Source of the DNA: Akebia trifoliata
Lineage: Eukaryota; Streptophyta; Magnoliopsida; Ranunculales; Lardizabalaceae
Reading direction: 5' to 3'
Assembly (NCBI GenBank): GCA_017979445.1
Contig: CM030706.1
Span: 8,728,967 to 8,792,966, forward strand
Length of the DNA: 64,000 bases
The notes below the pieces were generated by a model. That model was not told the DNA's origin. It was given only the letters and a program-made list of their open reading frames with translations, and ran no database searches. Shown here piece by piece: positions 9,743 to 20,649 of this stretch. The first letter of the stretch is position 1. Each line of letters starts with the position of its first letter. A program made the translations under genes and the position numbers.

Positions 9743-12700
9743 CTAACACTTTCCCTTCACAACTTCAATGAAATTGTTTAAATTCTTCGTAGAAGACCCA
9801 CCTTTACTTACATTCTTCATTGCCATTTCCTTCATCTCCAAAGCTCTTGCTCTTATCTTCTCATCAGAAAGCAAATCTTTAACCTTCTTATTAATTTCTT
9901 CCTTTGAAATAATTCCATTCTCTTCATGGTTCAACTTCAATCCAACCTTCCAAACATCAGAAATGTAACTTTGGTTATAGAATTGGTCAGCAAAGTAAGG
10001 CCAGCAAAGGAAAGGAACTCCCATGCTTAACCCTTCCATAGTCGAATTCCAACCACAATGAGTCAAGAAGCAAGCAATGGAAGAATGGCCTAAGACCTGT
10101 TGTTGTGGTGCCCACGCCACCATTCTTCCACGTGTACTCACTCTTGCTTGAAAACCATTTGGATATGTTATTGCTGGACCATCAGTGAGGTCTGGCCGCA
10201 CAACCCACAAGAAAGGTTGGCCAGTAAGCTCAAGCCCGAGTGCCAACTCATGGAATTGATGTTGATTAAAGACAGTGAAGCTTCCAAAAGCAATATAGAT
10301 GACAGAACAGGGAGCTTGTTCATCAAGCCAATGCAGGCAAGTCGAATCTTCGGGCCAAAAGCTTCCCCGAATTTGGTCTGGATAGCATTGTAACGGGCCA
10401 ATTGGAACAAGGTTTGGACTCAGTTGGAAAGCTGGCTGTTCAATCTCGTAGAATGAGTTGCATAGAAACCAATCAGCATCTTTGATTGCTTCAGTGTATG
10501 ACCATACGAATCGAAATATCGTTTGTTGCACCGTCTGGTCACCCATGGAGCTCCATACTAAGTGGGTTGTGCTCATGGGAGGCATGGTGGGAGATAGGTG
10601 GATCATTTGGTGATTTATGGGAGTTCCTGCAATAAGTTTAATTAATTAGTTTTATCCTACTGAAATCAAGGAATTTGGAGTTCATGCTCAATTAATAGTA
10701 AAATATTTCTAATTAACTAACTATAAATTCCCAAATTTTAAATGTAAATCCAACCGTGAAAAGTTGTCTTGTTTAGTTCTCTTTTAGATTTCATTAATTT
10801 TTTTGGCTTACCGTGTTTTTTAGTGTTATAAGGCCATGCGGTCCATGACGTGGAATGCATCTTCCACATATACATAATCGTGGATTGTTTTTCCTTATGT
10901 AGAGAAGAAAAGTCGTGCTAGAGTGACTTTAAAATGTATTCAGATTCACATTTTGCTGAATTGGAGGTGGCACGAACCATAGATGCTTTCAAGATTTGAT
11001 GAAAAGCATCCATGATTTTATACACGTCCATGTCAGCAAAGTATTAATTGATTTGTATTATTTGAGAAAAAAATATGGTTCTATCAAGGGTGGAGTTAAG
11101 ATTTTATTGTAGTGGGGTCAAATTATAATTAATGATACAATTGAAAAGTTTGGATATGAATAGTCATATGTGATGAAGACATGAAAGGCGGAACTAGGAT
11201 TTTATTGTATAGGGCCAAATTATAATTAATGGTACAGTTGAAAATTTTAAATATGAATGGTCATGTGTGATGATGACATGCAAGGGCAGAGTCAGGATTT
11301 TATTGTATGGAGCCAAATTATAATTAATGGTATAATTGAAAAGCTTGAATATGAATGGTCATGTGTCATATGACATGCAAGGGCGGAGCTAGGATTTTAT
11401 TGTAGTGGGGCCAAATTATAATTTATGGTACAAATGAAAAGCTTGAATATGAATAATCATGTGTGATAATGACATGCAAGGGTGGAGCCAAGATTTTATT
11501 GTAGTGGGGCAAAATTCTAATTAACGGTACAATTGAAAAGCTTGAATATGAATAATTTTGATGAGAAATTCAAAGATTTTTTGTTGGAAGTTGAAGAAAA
11601 GACAATTTAGGTATTTTTCAATTAATCTATGAGAGAAAGCCCAATCAAGAGACAATGTCATTTTTAAAAATTGTAAGGTGGCTGGAGGGAAAATATTCGA
11701 GGGAGGTGATGGGGCAGGGGCAAATAAGGAGGGAGATGAGGGAGTGGAGGCAAATGAGGCATTATTTAGTTGAAAATACAAGGCTGTCTCAAAATTCTAT
11801 AGGGGCAATTGCCCCCAAGAGCTCCTTACTAACTCCGCCCCTGGTTCTATGAACATTAAACATTAGTTGAATGAATTGGAGTAAAAAAATTTTAGTTAGT
11901 TTACTAATATTCAAGTTTTAAGAAAATTAAAGGTATCGATGGACCAGTCTTGGAATATGTATACCCATGGTGTCAATTTGTACCAAATTATCTGATATAC
12001 CCAAAACCTGATTAGTTGATTTTTGGTCTACCAATAAGGATCTGATCATTGTTCAGGTCCGGTTATGGGTAACTATCTTCAGTACCCAATAAGAATCGGG
12101 TACCCGTCTAATAAATTTATAATATTTATAATAAAATTAGTTGTCTAATTAAATACTTACAAAAAGTTATCTTGAAGTAGATATAGTTGAACTAAAATTA
12201 AAATATAAAGAAAATGTGAAGTCTTTAATATTTACCTTTTCTTTGTGTGAATTTTCATTCATTTTTCATATTTTTATACAATTTCAAGAACAATTAAAGC
12301 ATTCATATTATAATAATTTCTATGATTTTATTCTTAAAAGTTTGGATACATAAAAGTTCGGATACTCATATATTTATTCTCATTAAAAAAATACATTATC
12401 TATCTTAGTGGGTACTCGAGAAGTACCCATTGATATCAAGTATTTGTATGGTCAATTATGGTTCCAAGATTCTTATACCTAGAACTGAAATAGATAAGAA
12501 TCAAAACGGAGATTTAATTTAGGTTCTACACATTGTTCCCATTAATTAATTAATGCAGTCAGACCGAGGTCTAAAGACTAAAGATGGGTTGGGTTGTGCT
12601 TACTAGGTTTCCTAAATATACTCATCTTCTATCAAATTAATCATAATTAATGCAGTGCAACAAGTCCAAGTGGGACCACGAATCTAGATAAGCGACTGAT

Positions 12701-15233
12701 TCAAAATAATCCTAGAAGACCTACTCTTGAATAGACATTGAGATCTTCAAGATACATAGTAAATATGGACTTTCCGTTTTTAGGTCAAATTCCTTCATTT
12801 ACTAAATCCTTTTAGACATTTATGATATTTTAGAAAAGTTTCATTTTTAGAATAAGTTTAATTATAGATGTCATAATCATTCACTGTTGATTCCCTCTTA
12901 CTTCTAAGGAAAGTAGTATCTATGTTCATCCTTGTGTCATTTTTACTTTTTTAAAATAAAATTTTCTATTTTGATTATTTTCAGGTTTTTTTAGGAATAA
13001 GACTCTTTTATTTATATAGTGTTGGAACTCCAATATGGGGGAAAATCTTTTATTAGTAAAATTTATGCGTAAATTTTGAGAGTTTTCTCTTTATTTTTCA
13101 ATTACTTAGTATTCTTTATGAATTACCAAGTTTTTTATACTCAAATATTGTTCAATATTCTTTTGAGAATCAATAAAGTAATTAGCAAATTGTCCTTCAC
13201 CCTACATCAATAACTTTCCATTGCATTTCATAAAATTGTACATCATAAATAGGAGTTAATGAGCAGCCTTATGATTTTTCCTTTTCTTGATATAAAAGAA
13301 AGGATATCATATCATTCCAACCACGGCTAGGTTTTAGGCTGAATTTTAAGTGGTTCATGCAAGATCCGACCCAAGATTGACTCATGAACACCTTTTAAAA
13401 AATTTGGGCTAATATGTGTACCTCCAAAGCACATAAGGACCCATCACATGGGGTTGGTGTTCACCATATCACCTCAACATGAAGATGTATACAGTTTATA
13501 TTTTGATATATGGACTTTATAATCTATTTCAATTACTCTACATGTGATCCGCTAGCTTCTATGGTTTTGGAACTTAGTATTTTAATTCGTTTTACCATTA
13601 TACACTTATATACAAATTATTATCATATAAGACGGTTTAGAAAATATTTAGTCACAGAATCAAATTTTGATTTCAATAATTAATATTTAAATTATAAAGA
13701 CTTGGGCTTTTATTTTCAGAATATCATTCGAATCATTTTGATTATCAAAAGGAGATAACTTGCTGAATGATTCACATTGAAAATTCCTCTCATTCTAAAT
13801 AATTCTGAGATGAGTCTCATATGATATTTGAAACCATGTCCACGTCATGATCAGATATAGATATAGAGTTGAAAAATAAAATTTCATAAAGATAGAGAAA
13901 AGTTGTGAAAAACCCATTTCAAGGCAATATTCCTTTTAGTTCCGAAAATACAAAACTAATTCAGAATTAAAATATTACACTTAAAACAGGGAAATTTTCT
14001 ATTTTGTAAAATAGTTAAATATTTCCCACCTTTAATTTTACTAAACGATTAAAAATTGCTTTATAAAACAGTAAGTAAAATATCTTAATTTAAAAAATAA
14101 TTATTTACCATTCTTGGAATTAAAGTAAATAGTGAGCTGAAATGGGAATTTCACACTTCTCATCACATACTTTTGGTAAGGAAAATTCTATTAACACACC
14201 AATCCTCTTGAAAGTAACCATTATCATATAGATTGGTGTTTTATAAGTAAAATTGGGTGTGTTAACAAAAGCTCTCTTTTGGTAAATCAGACTTAGAAAC
14301 AAGAGAGCTTGGATCTACCCACCTAACTATATGTAGATAATCATTTAAGGGAAATTACCATTTCGTACGTTGAATATGACAAAATTCTGATTTCGGTACA
14401 TTATTAGTTTAATTTCAAAAACATGATTTCCATCAAGTCCATCATATTTATAATCAATGATCTCACTATTAAATTACCAGGGATCTCGCAGTTAAAAATG
14501 TTAAGGGTATTTGCCTTTTAACATTATCTACGATATCGCAGATTATAAAAGGGACGATCTCTCTTGTTGGAAAAGATGTTTTGGAAATTAAAATGAATAG
14601 TGTAAAAGAACCTGAATTTTGCAATACGTGCACATGTTTTTTAATTGTTCGAGGATTGGTGTGTTGATAGTAAAACCTGGTGTGCAAGTAGAATCTCTCT
14701 ATTAAAAGAATTAAAAGGAAAAAAAAAAAAAAACTATAAGAATTCTTACCGTTAGAATCAATAATTCCCTTCTCAATGAGCTTTGGAATGTGTAGGTTCA
14801 TTAGTCTCATCGCTGCTGAAGCGGGCCAAATGACTGCACAGGGGATTCCCATCTTCTTAGCAACTTTTACTGCCCAACCCATATTCTCATCAGCAATGAT
14901 GCACGTGACCTTATCTTCGTTGGATTTATTCATCGTTCCTATCAATTCCTCGAGATGATCCGGCATGTATCTCAAGATAGAATCACAGAGGATCCCAAGC
15001 TGGTTTCGGTCTTCCTCTGGTCCCATTCCATCAGGGATTGAGATCAGATGGATCCGATTTTGTTTGTTGTACTTCTCTTCCCCTAAGGACGAGATGACAC
15101 GTCTGTGATTGAACTCAGTGTTAACGAAGGTGATCTTGAAGCCATGTTCAGCTAAGCGGTGTGATAACTCCAGGAGGGGTGTTACATGGCCTTGAGCTGG
15201 AAATGATATAACCAGGGCATGTGGGTTACCCAT
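9743..15233 (-). CDS. UGT83A1-like: UDP-glycosyltransferase, UGT83A1-like, gene A (two exons)
   Basis: Family 1 glycosyltransferases move sugar from a UDP-sugar, usually UDP-glucose, to small hydrophobic acceptors in the cytosol. The model joins 15233-14750 and 10626-9743 and gives 455 aa, the normal family size. The donor is AACG|GTAAG and the acceptor TGCAG|GAAC, phase 1 inside a Gly codon, matching gene B. The N-terminal acceptor half has the catalytic-type His16 (FPAQGHV) and activating Asp115 (IIADE). The C-terminal half has a complete 44-residue PSPG box at about 333-376, from WAPQ through HCGWNS to FADQ; the terminal Gln favours UDP-glucose. Start chosen at MGNPHALV, which aligns with gene B. 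The intron is 4123 bp and stuffed with transposons, against 674 bp in gene B. UGT83A1 is the closest group I recognise; the acceptor substrate cannot be read from sequence. Confidence 0.92.
11085..11843. mobile_element. hAT-like non-autonomous element with amplified left end, in the UGT-A intron
   Basis: The left end CAAGGGTGGAGTTAAG and the right end, read inversely as CAGGGGCGGAGTTAGTAAG, match the CAGGGGCGGAG-type termini of plant hAT elements. GGTTCTAT precedes the left end (11077-11084) and GTTCTAT follows the right, a 7-8 bp target duplication. The left part is a tandem array of five copies with period about 98 bp, starting near 11088, 11186, 11284, 11381 and 11480, each beginning with the terminal GGGYGGAGYYA word and continuing ATTTTATTGTA. 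No transposase is present. Confidence 0.8.
11844..14179. other. UGT-A intron, part without a recognised element
   Basis: AT-rich intron sequence. 11940-12520 is a diverged repeat rich in GGTACCC/GGGTACTC words and GATCTGAT, without clear ends. The rest has no domain or inverted repeat that I could identify. Confidence 0.45.
14180..14276. mobile_element. Small MITE, copy 2, in the UGT-A intron, with perfect 9-bp target duplication
   Basis: A 97-bp element. The left end GGAAAATTCTATTAACACAC pairs with the right end, whose minus-strand reading is GAGAGCTTTTGTTAACACAC. The exact 9-mer TTTTGGTAA flanks it at 14171-14179 and 14277-14285. A half copy with TCAACACACCAATCC (minus strand) lies at about 14653-14700, just inside the exon 1 donor. 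Confidence 0.8.
14653..14700. mobile_element. Half copy of the small MITE family
   Basis: On the minus strand this reads GAGAGATTCTACTTGCACAC followed by TTTTACTATCAACACACC, one end of the family plus part of the interior. The other terminus is missing. It starts about 50 bases downstream of the UGT-A exon 1 splice donor. Confidence 0.5.
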
Positions 15234-15284
15234 GTATTTAAGTTTCTATAACTCATCTTCCTTCCCCAATCTACTCTTATAGCC

Positions 15285-15292
15285 AGGGCATT
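15285..15292 (-). promoter_or_regulatory. TATA box of UGT gene A
   Basis: CTATAAGA on the minus strand, about 52-59 bases upstream of the ATG at 15233, within GCTATAAGAGTAGATTGGGG. Gene B has TATATAAGAGTTTGTTGGGG at the same relative place, so the proximal promoter is conserved between the duplicates. Confidence 0.65.
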
Positions 15293-16409
15293 TGGGTTTG
15301 CTCCCTAAGTTTTTGTCTTCTTCACATCTCTTTCTATAGAAATGTGGTTACTTAACTGTTACGCATGTGACAAGGTGTTGGACGGTGCATACGGGCCCAA
15401 GTAGATTAGTCTCACTAAGGGTGGGGTTATTCTTGGGACACCAGTAAAAAAAAAAAAAAAAAACTATGGACCATAGTAAAGACATGATTGTATTTTTTAA
15501 TACATAATTTATAAAATAAAATAAGTTCATTTTCTTAAAATTGTCCACTCTAACTTATAAAAGGGTTATTTTTTGAAGAGAAAATAATTGGTATTGAAAT
15601 AACTAAATCAAAGGAAGCATATTATGAAATTGATAATTTAATATATTATATGTAAGGCTGTATGGCTTTGGAGGCGCTCCACACCCTAAGATATTTTTAA
15701 ACTTGAAATTTCTACGTTCCTACTCCTACTCTCGCACCCGCAATCCTAATGAGTTAGGAAGAGCACACACTCATTCTTACTATATTATGACTCATTTAAA
15801 CTCAGCTGAACTTGTTCTCCTAAAGAAAGATTTTGAAGGACGGTTCGACGCTCTGGTCAAGAAGCGTCAGACATGATGCTCACTGAGTTGACTTAGAAAC
15901 TTGTAAGCCAACATAAAAATTCAGGCTCAGGAATTATGACTGTTGTATTTAATATATTTTTTGGAAAACGGTAAACAAATAAGTTTTAACACTAGGAAAA
16001 ATTAAAATTATTTTTCATACGTTAAAAGTATTTAATATATCCTTTGTTGACTCAACTGAATGGAGATCGATATCGAGTGAAGTTTTAAAATATTGCCTCT
16101 AGCCACCCTAATACGAAGGTTTGGCTTTTGAGTTGTTTGGTGGACAAAGAAAAGACCAATTATTTAAATAATTTTGTTTTCTTAAATGGCTCATGAGTAA
16201 TACTTTATTCAAAAAAACTATACAAAATGACAAACAAAACTACAAAAGGATCATTTAAGGTTGAAAACAACCCATGGAACCCTTAGGATCTCTAAAACTG
16301 CAGATAACAATATGTTCACTGGAAAAACTTTTTGATGGAAAACAGTAAATCATTGTAGTTGTACATTTTAAGTAATTAGTTAAATATTCATTAGTAATCT
16401 TAATTGAAT

Positions 16410-16644
16410 GAGTCGTCATAATCTGACTACCCCACGTGGCAAACTCAATTGACTACCTGACGTGCCAAGCTCGGAAACCGTTGATCTGATGCTCCTCGGT
16501 ATATGCATCTCCCTTGGGATACATTTTTTTAAATGAGGAAGTGCAATTGTGTTTACCGAGGAGCACAGATCTATGGTTCCGAACTTTTCACGTCAGGTTA
16601 GTCAATTGAGTTTGCCACGTGGGGTAATCAGATTATCACGACTC
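16410..16644. mobile_element. Mutator-like MITE with perfect 9-bp target duplication
   Basis: A 235-bp element with long inverted ends: GAGTCGTCATAATCTGACTA at the left and GAGTCGTGATAATCTGATTA on the minus strand at the right, both continuing CCCCACGTGG. A second inverted block around GCTCCTCGGTA / TACCGAGGAGC lies further in. TAATTGAAT flanks it at 16401-16409 and 16645-16653. The ends carry a CACGTG G-box core. Confidence 0.85.
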
Positions 16645-16664
16645 TAATTGAATAATGATTTTTT

Positions 16665-17095
16665 AACACCCCCTCTGACAACAAAATCTTTTTCTTATGT
16701 ATCCCAAGGCAAATGATCTACGGTTCTATGATGGGTGCGTAGGAAGGGGTGGATTTAGAGTGTGGACAATGGTGGCACTTGCCCCACATAAGAATTTACA
16801 ATCTAGTAAAGATTAATGAGCTATTGCAACCGATAAGAGTGGCGCATAAAGAAATCTGCCGCTATTACCCCCACAAAAAAAAAAAAAATTTACACTCTTA
16901 GTTGTCCCCCACAAAATCTTTTTTACTCTTACGCTGCCCCCCACCCAAAAAAATAAAAAAAAAATACTCTTAGTTGCCCCTACAATTTTCTTTTTTCTCT
17001 TACATTGCCCCCACATGGGAAAAATCCTGGCTCCACCCTTGGCGTAGGGGGCGTATGTCGGAGGGGGGTATCAGATTATTACGACTCATCCAAAT
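16665..17095. mobile_element. Second MITE of the GATTATYACGACTC family, split by a hAT-like insertion
   Basis: The right part (GGGGGCGTATGTCGG...CAGATTATTACGACTC, ending about 17089) and the left part (TTTTTTAACACCCCCTCTGA...CCAAGGCAAATGATCTACGG) together resemble the element at 30921-31075. The two halves are separated by the insertion at 16744-17041. Confidence 0.6.
16744..17041. mobile_element. hAT-like non-autonomous element nested in a MITE
   Basis: The left end AAGGGGTGGATTTAGAG and the right end, inversely AAGGGTGGAGCCAGGATT, are hAT-like termini. GCGTAGG occurs directly at both flanks (16737-16743 and 17042-17048). The interior has three to four imperfect repeats of a TTGCCCCCACAAAA...TTTTACTCTTA unit. 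There is no coding capacity. Confidence 0.7.
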
Positions 17096-17699
17096 TAAGA
17101 CATTTCTAGCATTAAATGCTGAGACTTATAAAAACACAAGTTTCCTTGGGATCAATATGTATTTCCACGCTGATTTGCACAATTTGATTCATTACTCATT
17201 GACCGAACTCGATGGACATCTGGGTCAGGTCAAGTGTTCAAGCTTTAAAATATTTGAAGATTTGGCTTTCTGAGTGATTTGGTGGAGAAATCAAAGATGT
17301 ATCATTTGTTCTTGTTAAGCAATATTTCCATTCAAATAACAACGGAGAAAAAATGACAAACAAATGGTTGAAAACAACCCATGGAGGACTCTTGACTTAA
17401 AACAAACAAATTTATGAGCAAAGACAAGCAAATGAGTTTGGGAAGTAGCAACCTCTTTTATCCCTGAATTCGCTTACTTTGATTCCCAGATAGACCAATT
17501 TGACTTCAAAGTCCTTGAAGTAATATTCCCTATATAAGTCCCTAATATCCCTCTTTAGTGGCTCATATATTTTCTCACTTTGGCTACAACCTACCTTCAC
17601 CTGCTGGCTATAACAAAAAAATTGCAGGCTGGCTTGGCCTAGGCCCAGGCCCAGGCCCAATCCATCATCCATAAAAGTAAATTCAGGGGCATTTGGTTC

Positions 17700-18455
17700 G
17701 GATTGATAGATTCTGATTCCATATTCCGATTACGGATTATTAGGATTATGGGAATTGATTTTAAGATTCCAGAATCTCATTTGATTACAGGGTTTCTGAC
17801 AATTGATATCAGAATCTAGAATCAGAATCTCGTTTGACTCGCCTTGTTTATACAGTTGGATGCAAAATAATATGTACTTAAAAGCACAAATGTCATCTTT
17901 GTGAAAAAAAAAAAAAAAAAAAGAAGGATCCTATCACATTTTTATCATTGCCGATTCCTATTTCTGATTATGAGATAATTATTTTCATAATACAAACTTC
18001 ACATAATTTTGGATTCTTGAATCAGATTACAGCCGTGCTATACAATGAAAGAGGAATTGCCCATCATTCCACATGCTTCCATCTTTTTCATTTCCTTCAG
18101 CTATAAATTAGTTGTTATGTTTTTTTTTTCCTGATCGATAAGTTGGTGTTAGAGGGCCCCTCCCTTTTTATTAATTACTTCAATCTGAGATACCAAGAAG
18201 AATACCATGAAGCTCTTGAAGAATAAAAGAAACATCTTGTAGGTATCAAAATTTTAAATTGATCCCCATATCTTTCACAAATCACAAAAAAGTCCCAAGA
18301 AGTTATAAATGGGTCTCAAATTTAAATTGAGCTCATTAACCAGGAACGTGCCTCCTACAATTTGGATTTTGCATTTCACAGATAAATTCCTTGATCCAAC
18401 AAATCTAAATGATCTACATTAACTATTGGACCCATACATTAATGATCCAAGATTC
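17700..18455. other. Intergenic region without a gene
   Basis: 17695-17860 is rich in AGAATC/GATTCC words, with GGGGCATTTGGTTCGGATTG near 17691 that resembles a DNA-transposon terminus. A poly-A run is at 17904-17922. No partner end, coding frame or domain was found. Confidence 0.4.
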
Positions 18456-18459
18456 TACT

Positions 18460-19520
18460 ACCATTAGGTGATTAGTCATCCTATTGAAAAATATTTCATT
18501 TTCAAGGAGAAAATCATGGATCTGACTTGTCAAGGGAAATTTGAAGTTGCTTGTGTCAAAAATGTTTCCACCTATAATATGACAACTGATTCATTTGAAT
18601 GTTTCAGTCCAACACTATTGTCAAGTCCACTTGCAACACGGATTCCATCTCCCCAAGTTACAAAAGCATCGCCTTCTCCACGATAACTTACATTCATGCA
18701 ACCTAGCCTTGAGAATGTTCACCCTACACAAGGGGCAATATTCTTATTCAACTTTGAGTTTAAGTTCAGACGTCTTGCAATCAACATATGTTGACGATGA
18801 AGGATGGACTATTGTCACTCGTTGAAAGTGACGTCCTTCACACATGCTTACTCCTCTAACTCTAAAGTCAAGACGAAAAAAATAATAAAGTCAAAACCAA
18901 GTATAGGATCAAAAATGAAAAAAAAACCTTTCAAATTCCACCTACAGACCCTGAAGACGTTCTTTAATAACCTTCCCGTGTGCTAGTAATTCTTTTGGAA
19001 TTCCTACCTAAAAATTTATTGTAGGAACAATGTGTAGAAGTCTACACAATTTCATGTCATCAAGTGGGAACAGGGGTGTTAGATGAAGATATTGATGACA
19101 AATCCTAGGAGCACTATGCCACCACTAACCATGAAGAGTAGCGATTTGAAGAATATGACATTGCGTCAAAAGTAAAAGATTCTCAAGTTGGCTCTAATTT
19201 CTCTAATGAACTCCAAAATGTCCGTCATACCTCGACACAAGTCTCAATTGAATCAAATAAGTAAAAATAGGAAATTCAACTTGATGAAGTTCCACAACAA
19301 CATAATATGTGCATGAACACGATCATGTTCACTGATGTGGATCTCCAATTAGGGTCTCGACCTCACAACTGACTTTTTTATGTAATGGATACGTAAGAGA
19401 GAACAAAATTCGAAGAATCATTCTTGATTGTGGATCCACAGTCGACATTATGAAAATTTGTACCATAAAACAAGTTGGCATTGTAGCAACTAGATTTTCA
19501 AGATGGAATGATTGTCAAGT
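18460..19520 (+). mobile_element. Ty3/gypsy relic: gag C-terminus and aspartic protease
   Basis: Read across frameshifts, this gives VISHPIEKYFIFKEKI near 18470 and TYVDDEGWTIVTR ending at 18825. Further on it has FTDVDLQLGSRPHN near 19330, then GYVRENKIRRIILDCGSTVD near 19390-19445, the retroviral-type aspartic protease segment with its D-x-G site. This is the usual order of gag end and protease in plant Ty3/gypsy elements. Several stops (for example the TGA after RPHN) make it non-functional. It breaks off soon after the protease motif. Confidence 0.7.
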
Positions 19521-20475
19521 GATACGGAGTCTCCACCATTCATTGAGTTAACTGGGTGTGTATAGCCACTCGATTTAATTTGAATTTTAAAACTATTTAT
19601 TTTTTTGGTGAGTTGACTTTGGCGAAGATCAATGAATCAAATATTCGGGTTCAGAGGTTCAATTGTGACTTGGGGAAGGTATTGAGTACTCCGATTCACC
19701 CATTAAATGGTTACCTGCTTAACATCAGTCAGTTTTTCAACTCATGTAGTTTAATTTATTAGATTTTGATATTTACATATTATGTGTACAATGCATCTTG
19801 TTAAATTCAAAAGAATCATAGGTACTTAATTCATCAATGTGGTTCGCGAATTTTGGGCTCATACTCTGGCACTGCCTTATATTCTCGCCACTATAATGAA
19901 TTGGGGACCAATGATTCAATTGAAGTTGGCTCGATTAAGCATGTGCACTGTCAACTTGATTTTTTTATTATTTATAAACTCTTGTAATATTGAGTGAACT
20001 CAACCATTATTCTAGCAACATTTCAATCGTCGAATCACAAATGAAAATGAATTTTTGTATGAATTTGAATCATATCAATTTTAGCCCCCATATCAAGTTA
20101 AATTGATAAACAAGATCTCATAGTTGCAAATATGAAATTTACAAATTTTAGAACATTGATTAGCTTGATAAAAATATGAATTTTGTTATATCCTGAGACC
20201 TTGAATCAACTAAAAAAATATGAATTTATTTTGTGCATTTAAGAATACGATAATTCAATGAAGCAATCACAAAAGCTACCTCTTAAGCCGATCAAGTACG
20301 AAGCCCAGAGAGAAGAAAGCTATACACTTTATCATTATTTTCGTTGTAGTTGACTGTTAATCTAAGGATAATACTTAGATCAGTGCTACCATTTTATCAT
20401 AATTAATAAAAATATTTACAATCTCTTTTCGCGTATCTCTAGGTAGATCTATAAAATTTGTTGTCGATAAATTTT
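19520..20475 (+). mobile_element. Ty3/gypsy LTR-like sequence
   Basis: GGAGTCTCCACC near 19528 and GGGTTCAGAGGTTCAATTGTGACTTGGGGAAGGTATTGAG near 19646 match the early part of plant gypsy LTRs, and a related block occurs at 50735-50900. It ends directly before a primer-binding-site-like sequence at 20477. The exact 5' boundary is uncertain. Confidence 0.5.
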
Positions 20476-20494
20476 TGGCATGCCCAATGGAACC
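20476..20494 (+). promoter_or_regulatory. Primer-binding-site-like sequence of the gypsy element
   Basis: TTTGGCATGCCCAATGGAAC follows the LTR-like block and precedes gag, as the tRNA primer site does in these elements (compare the common TGGCACGCCCAGTGGGAC form). Which tRNA would prime it is not resolved here. Confidence 0.45.
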
Positions 20495-20649
20495 ATTTTA
20501 GCTTCTTATATTTCAATCAATGAAAAAACACCAATAATAACATCAATGGCATCTTGCAACGTCAACTTATCACAACTATTATTACAAAAAGGTAAGAAAA
20601 TCATTTCCTCCAACTTTGAATATACTTAGGTTTCCAATTGTGATCATCA

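Larger units (their letters stand above)
15293..17700. repeat. Duplicated upstream DNA shared with the region upstream of UGT gene B
   Basis: Blocks here recur upstream of gene B. GTTGACTCAACTGAATGGAG (about 16036) matches GTTGACTCAACTCAATGGAG (about 31336), followed in both by a TTTGGTGGACAAA word and by ATGACAAAC...GAAAACAAC. The 17410-17530 segment ending in GACCAATTTGACTTC matches 31710-31805 ending in GGCCAATTTGACCTTC. A second partial copy of the first block lies at about 17170-17340. No gene was seen. MITE and hAT-like insertions at 16410 and 16744 are listed separately. Confidence 0.6.

Noticed and set aside
9768..10410. Plus-strand and alternative minus-strand open frames over UGT gene A exon 2
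   Set aside because: They are shadows of the UGT coding sequence in other frames and have no domain of their own.
11088..11575. Five evenly spaced repeats that could suggest a CRISPR-like array
   Set aside because: The units are contiguous 98-bp tandem copies with no unique spacers, in a plant intron inside a hAT-like element.
14469..14749. Continuation of the UGT-A exon 1 frame past residue 161
   Set aside because: The frame runs into a poly-Phe stretch and unrelated sequence after a perfect AACG|GTAAG donor, and the protein needs exon 2 for its PSPG box. It is intron read-through.
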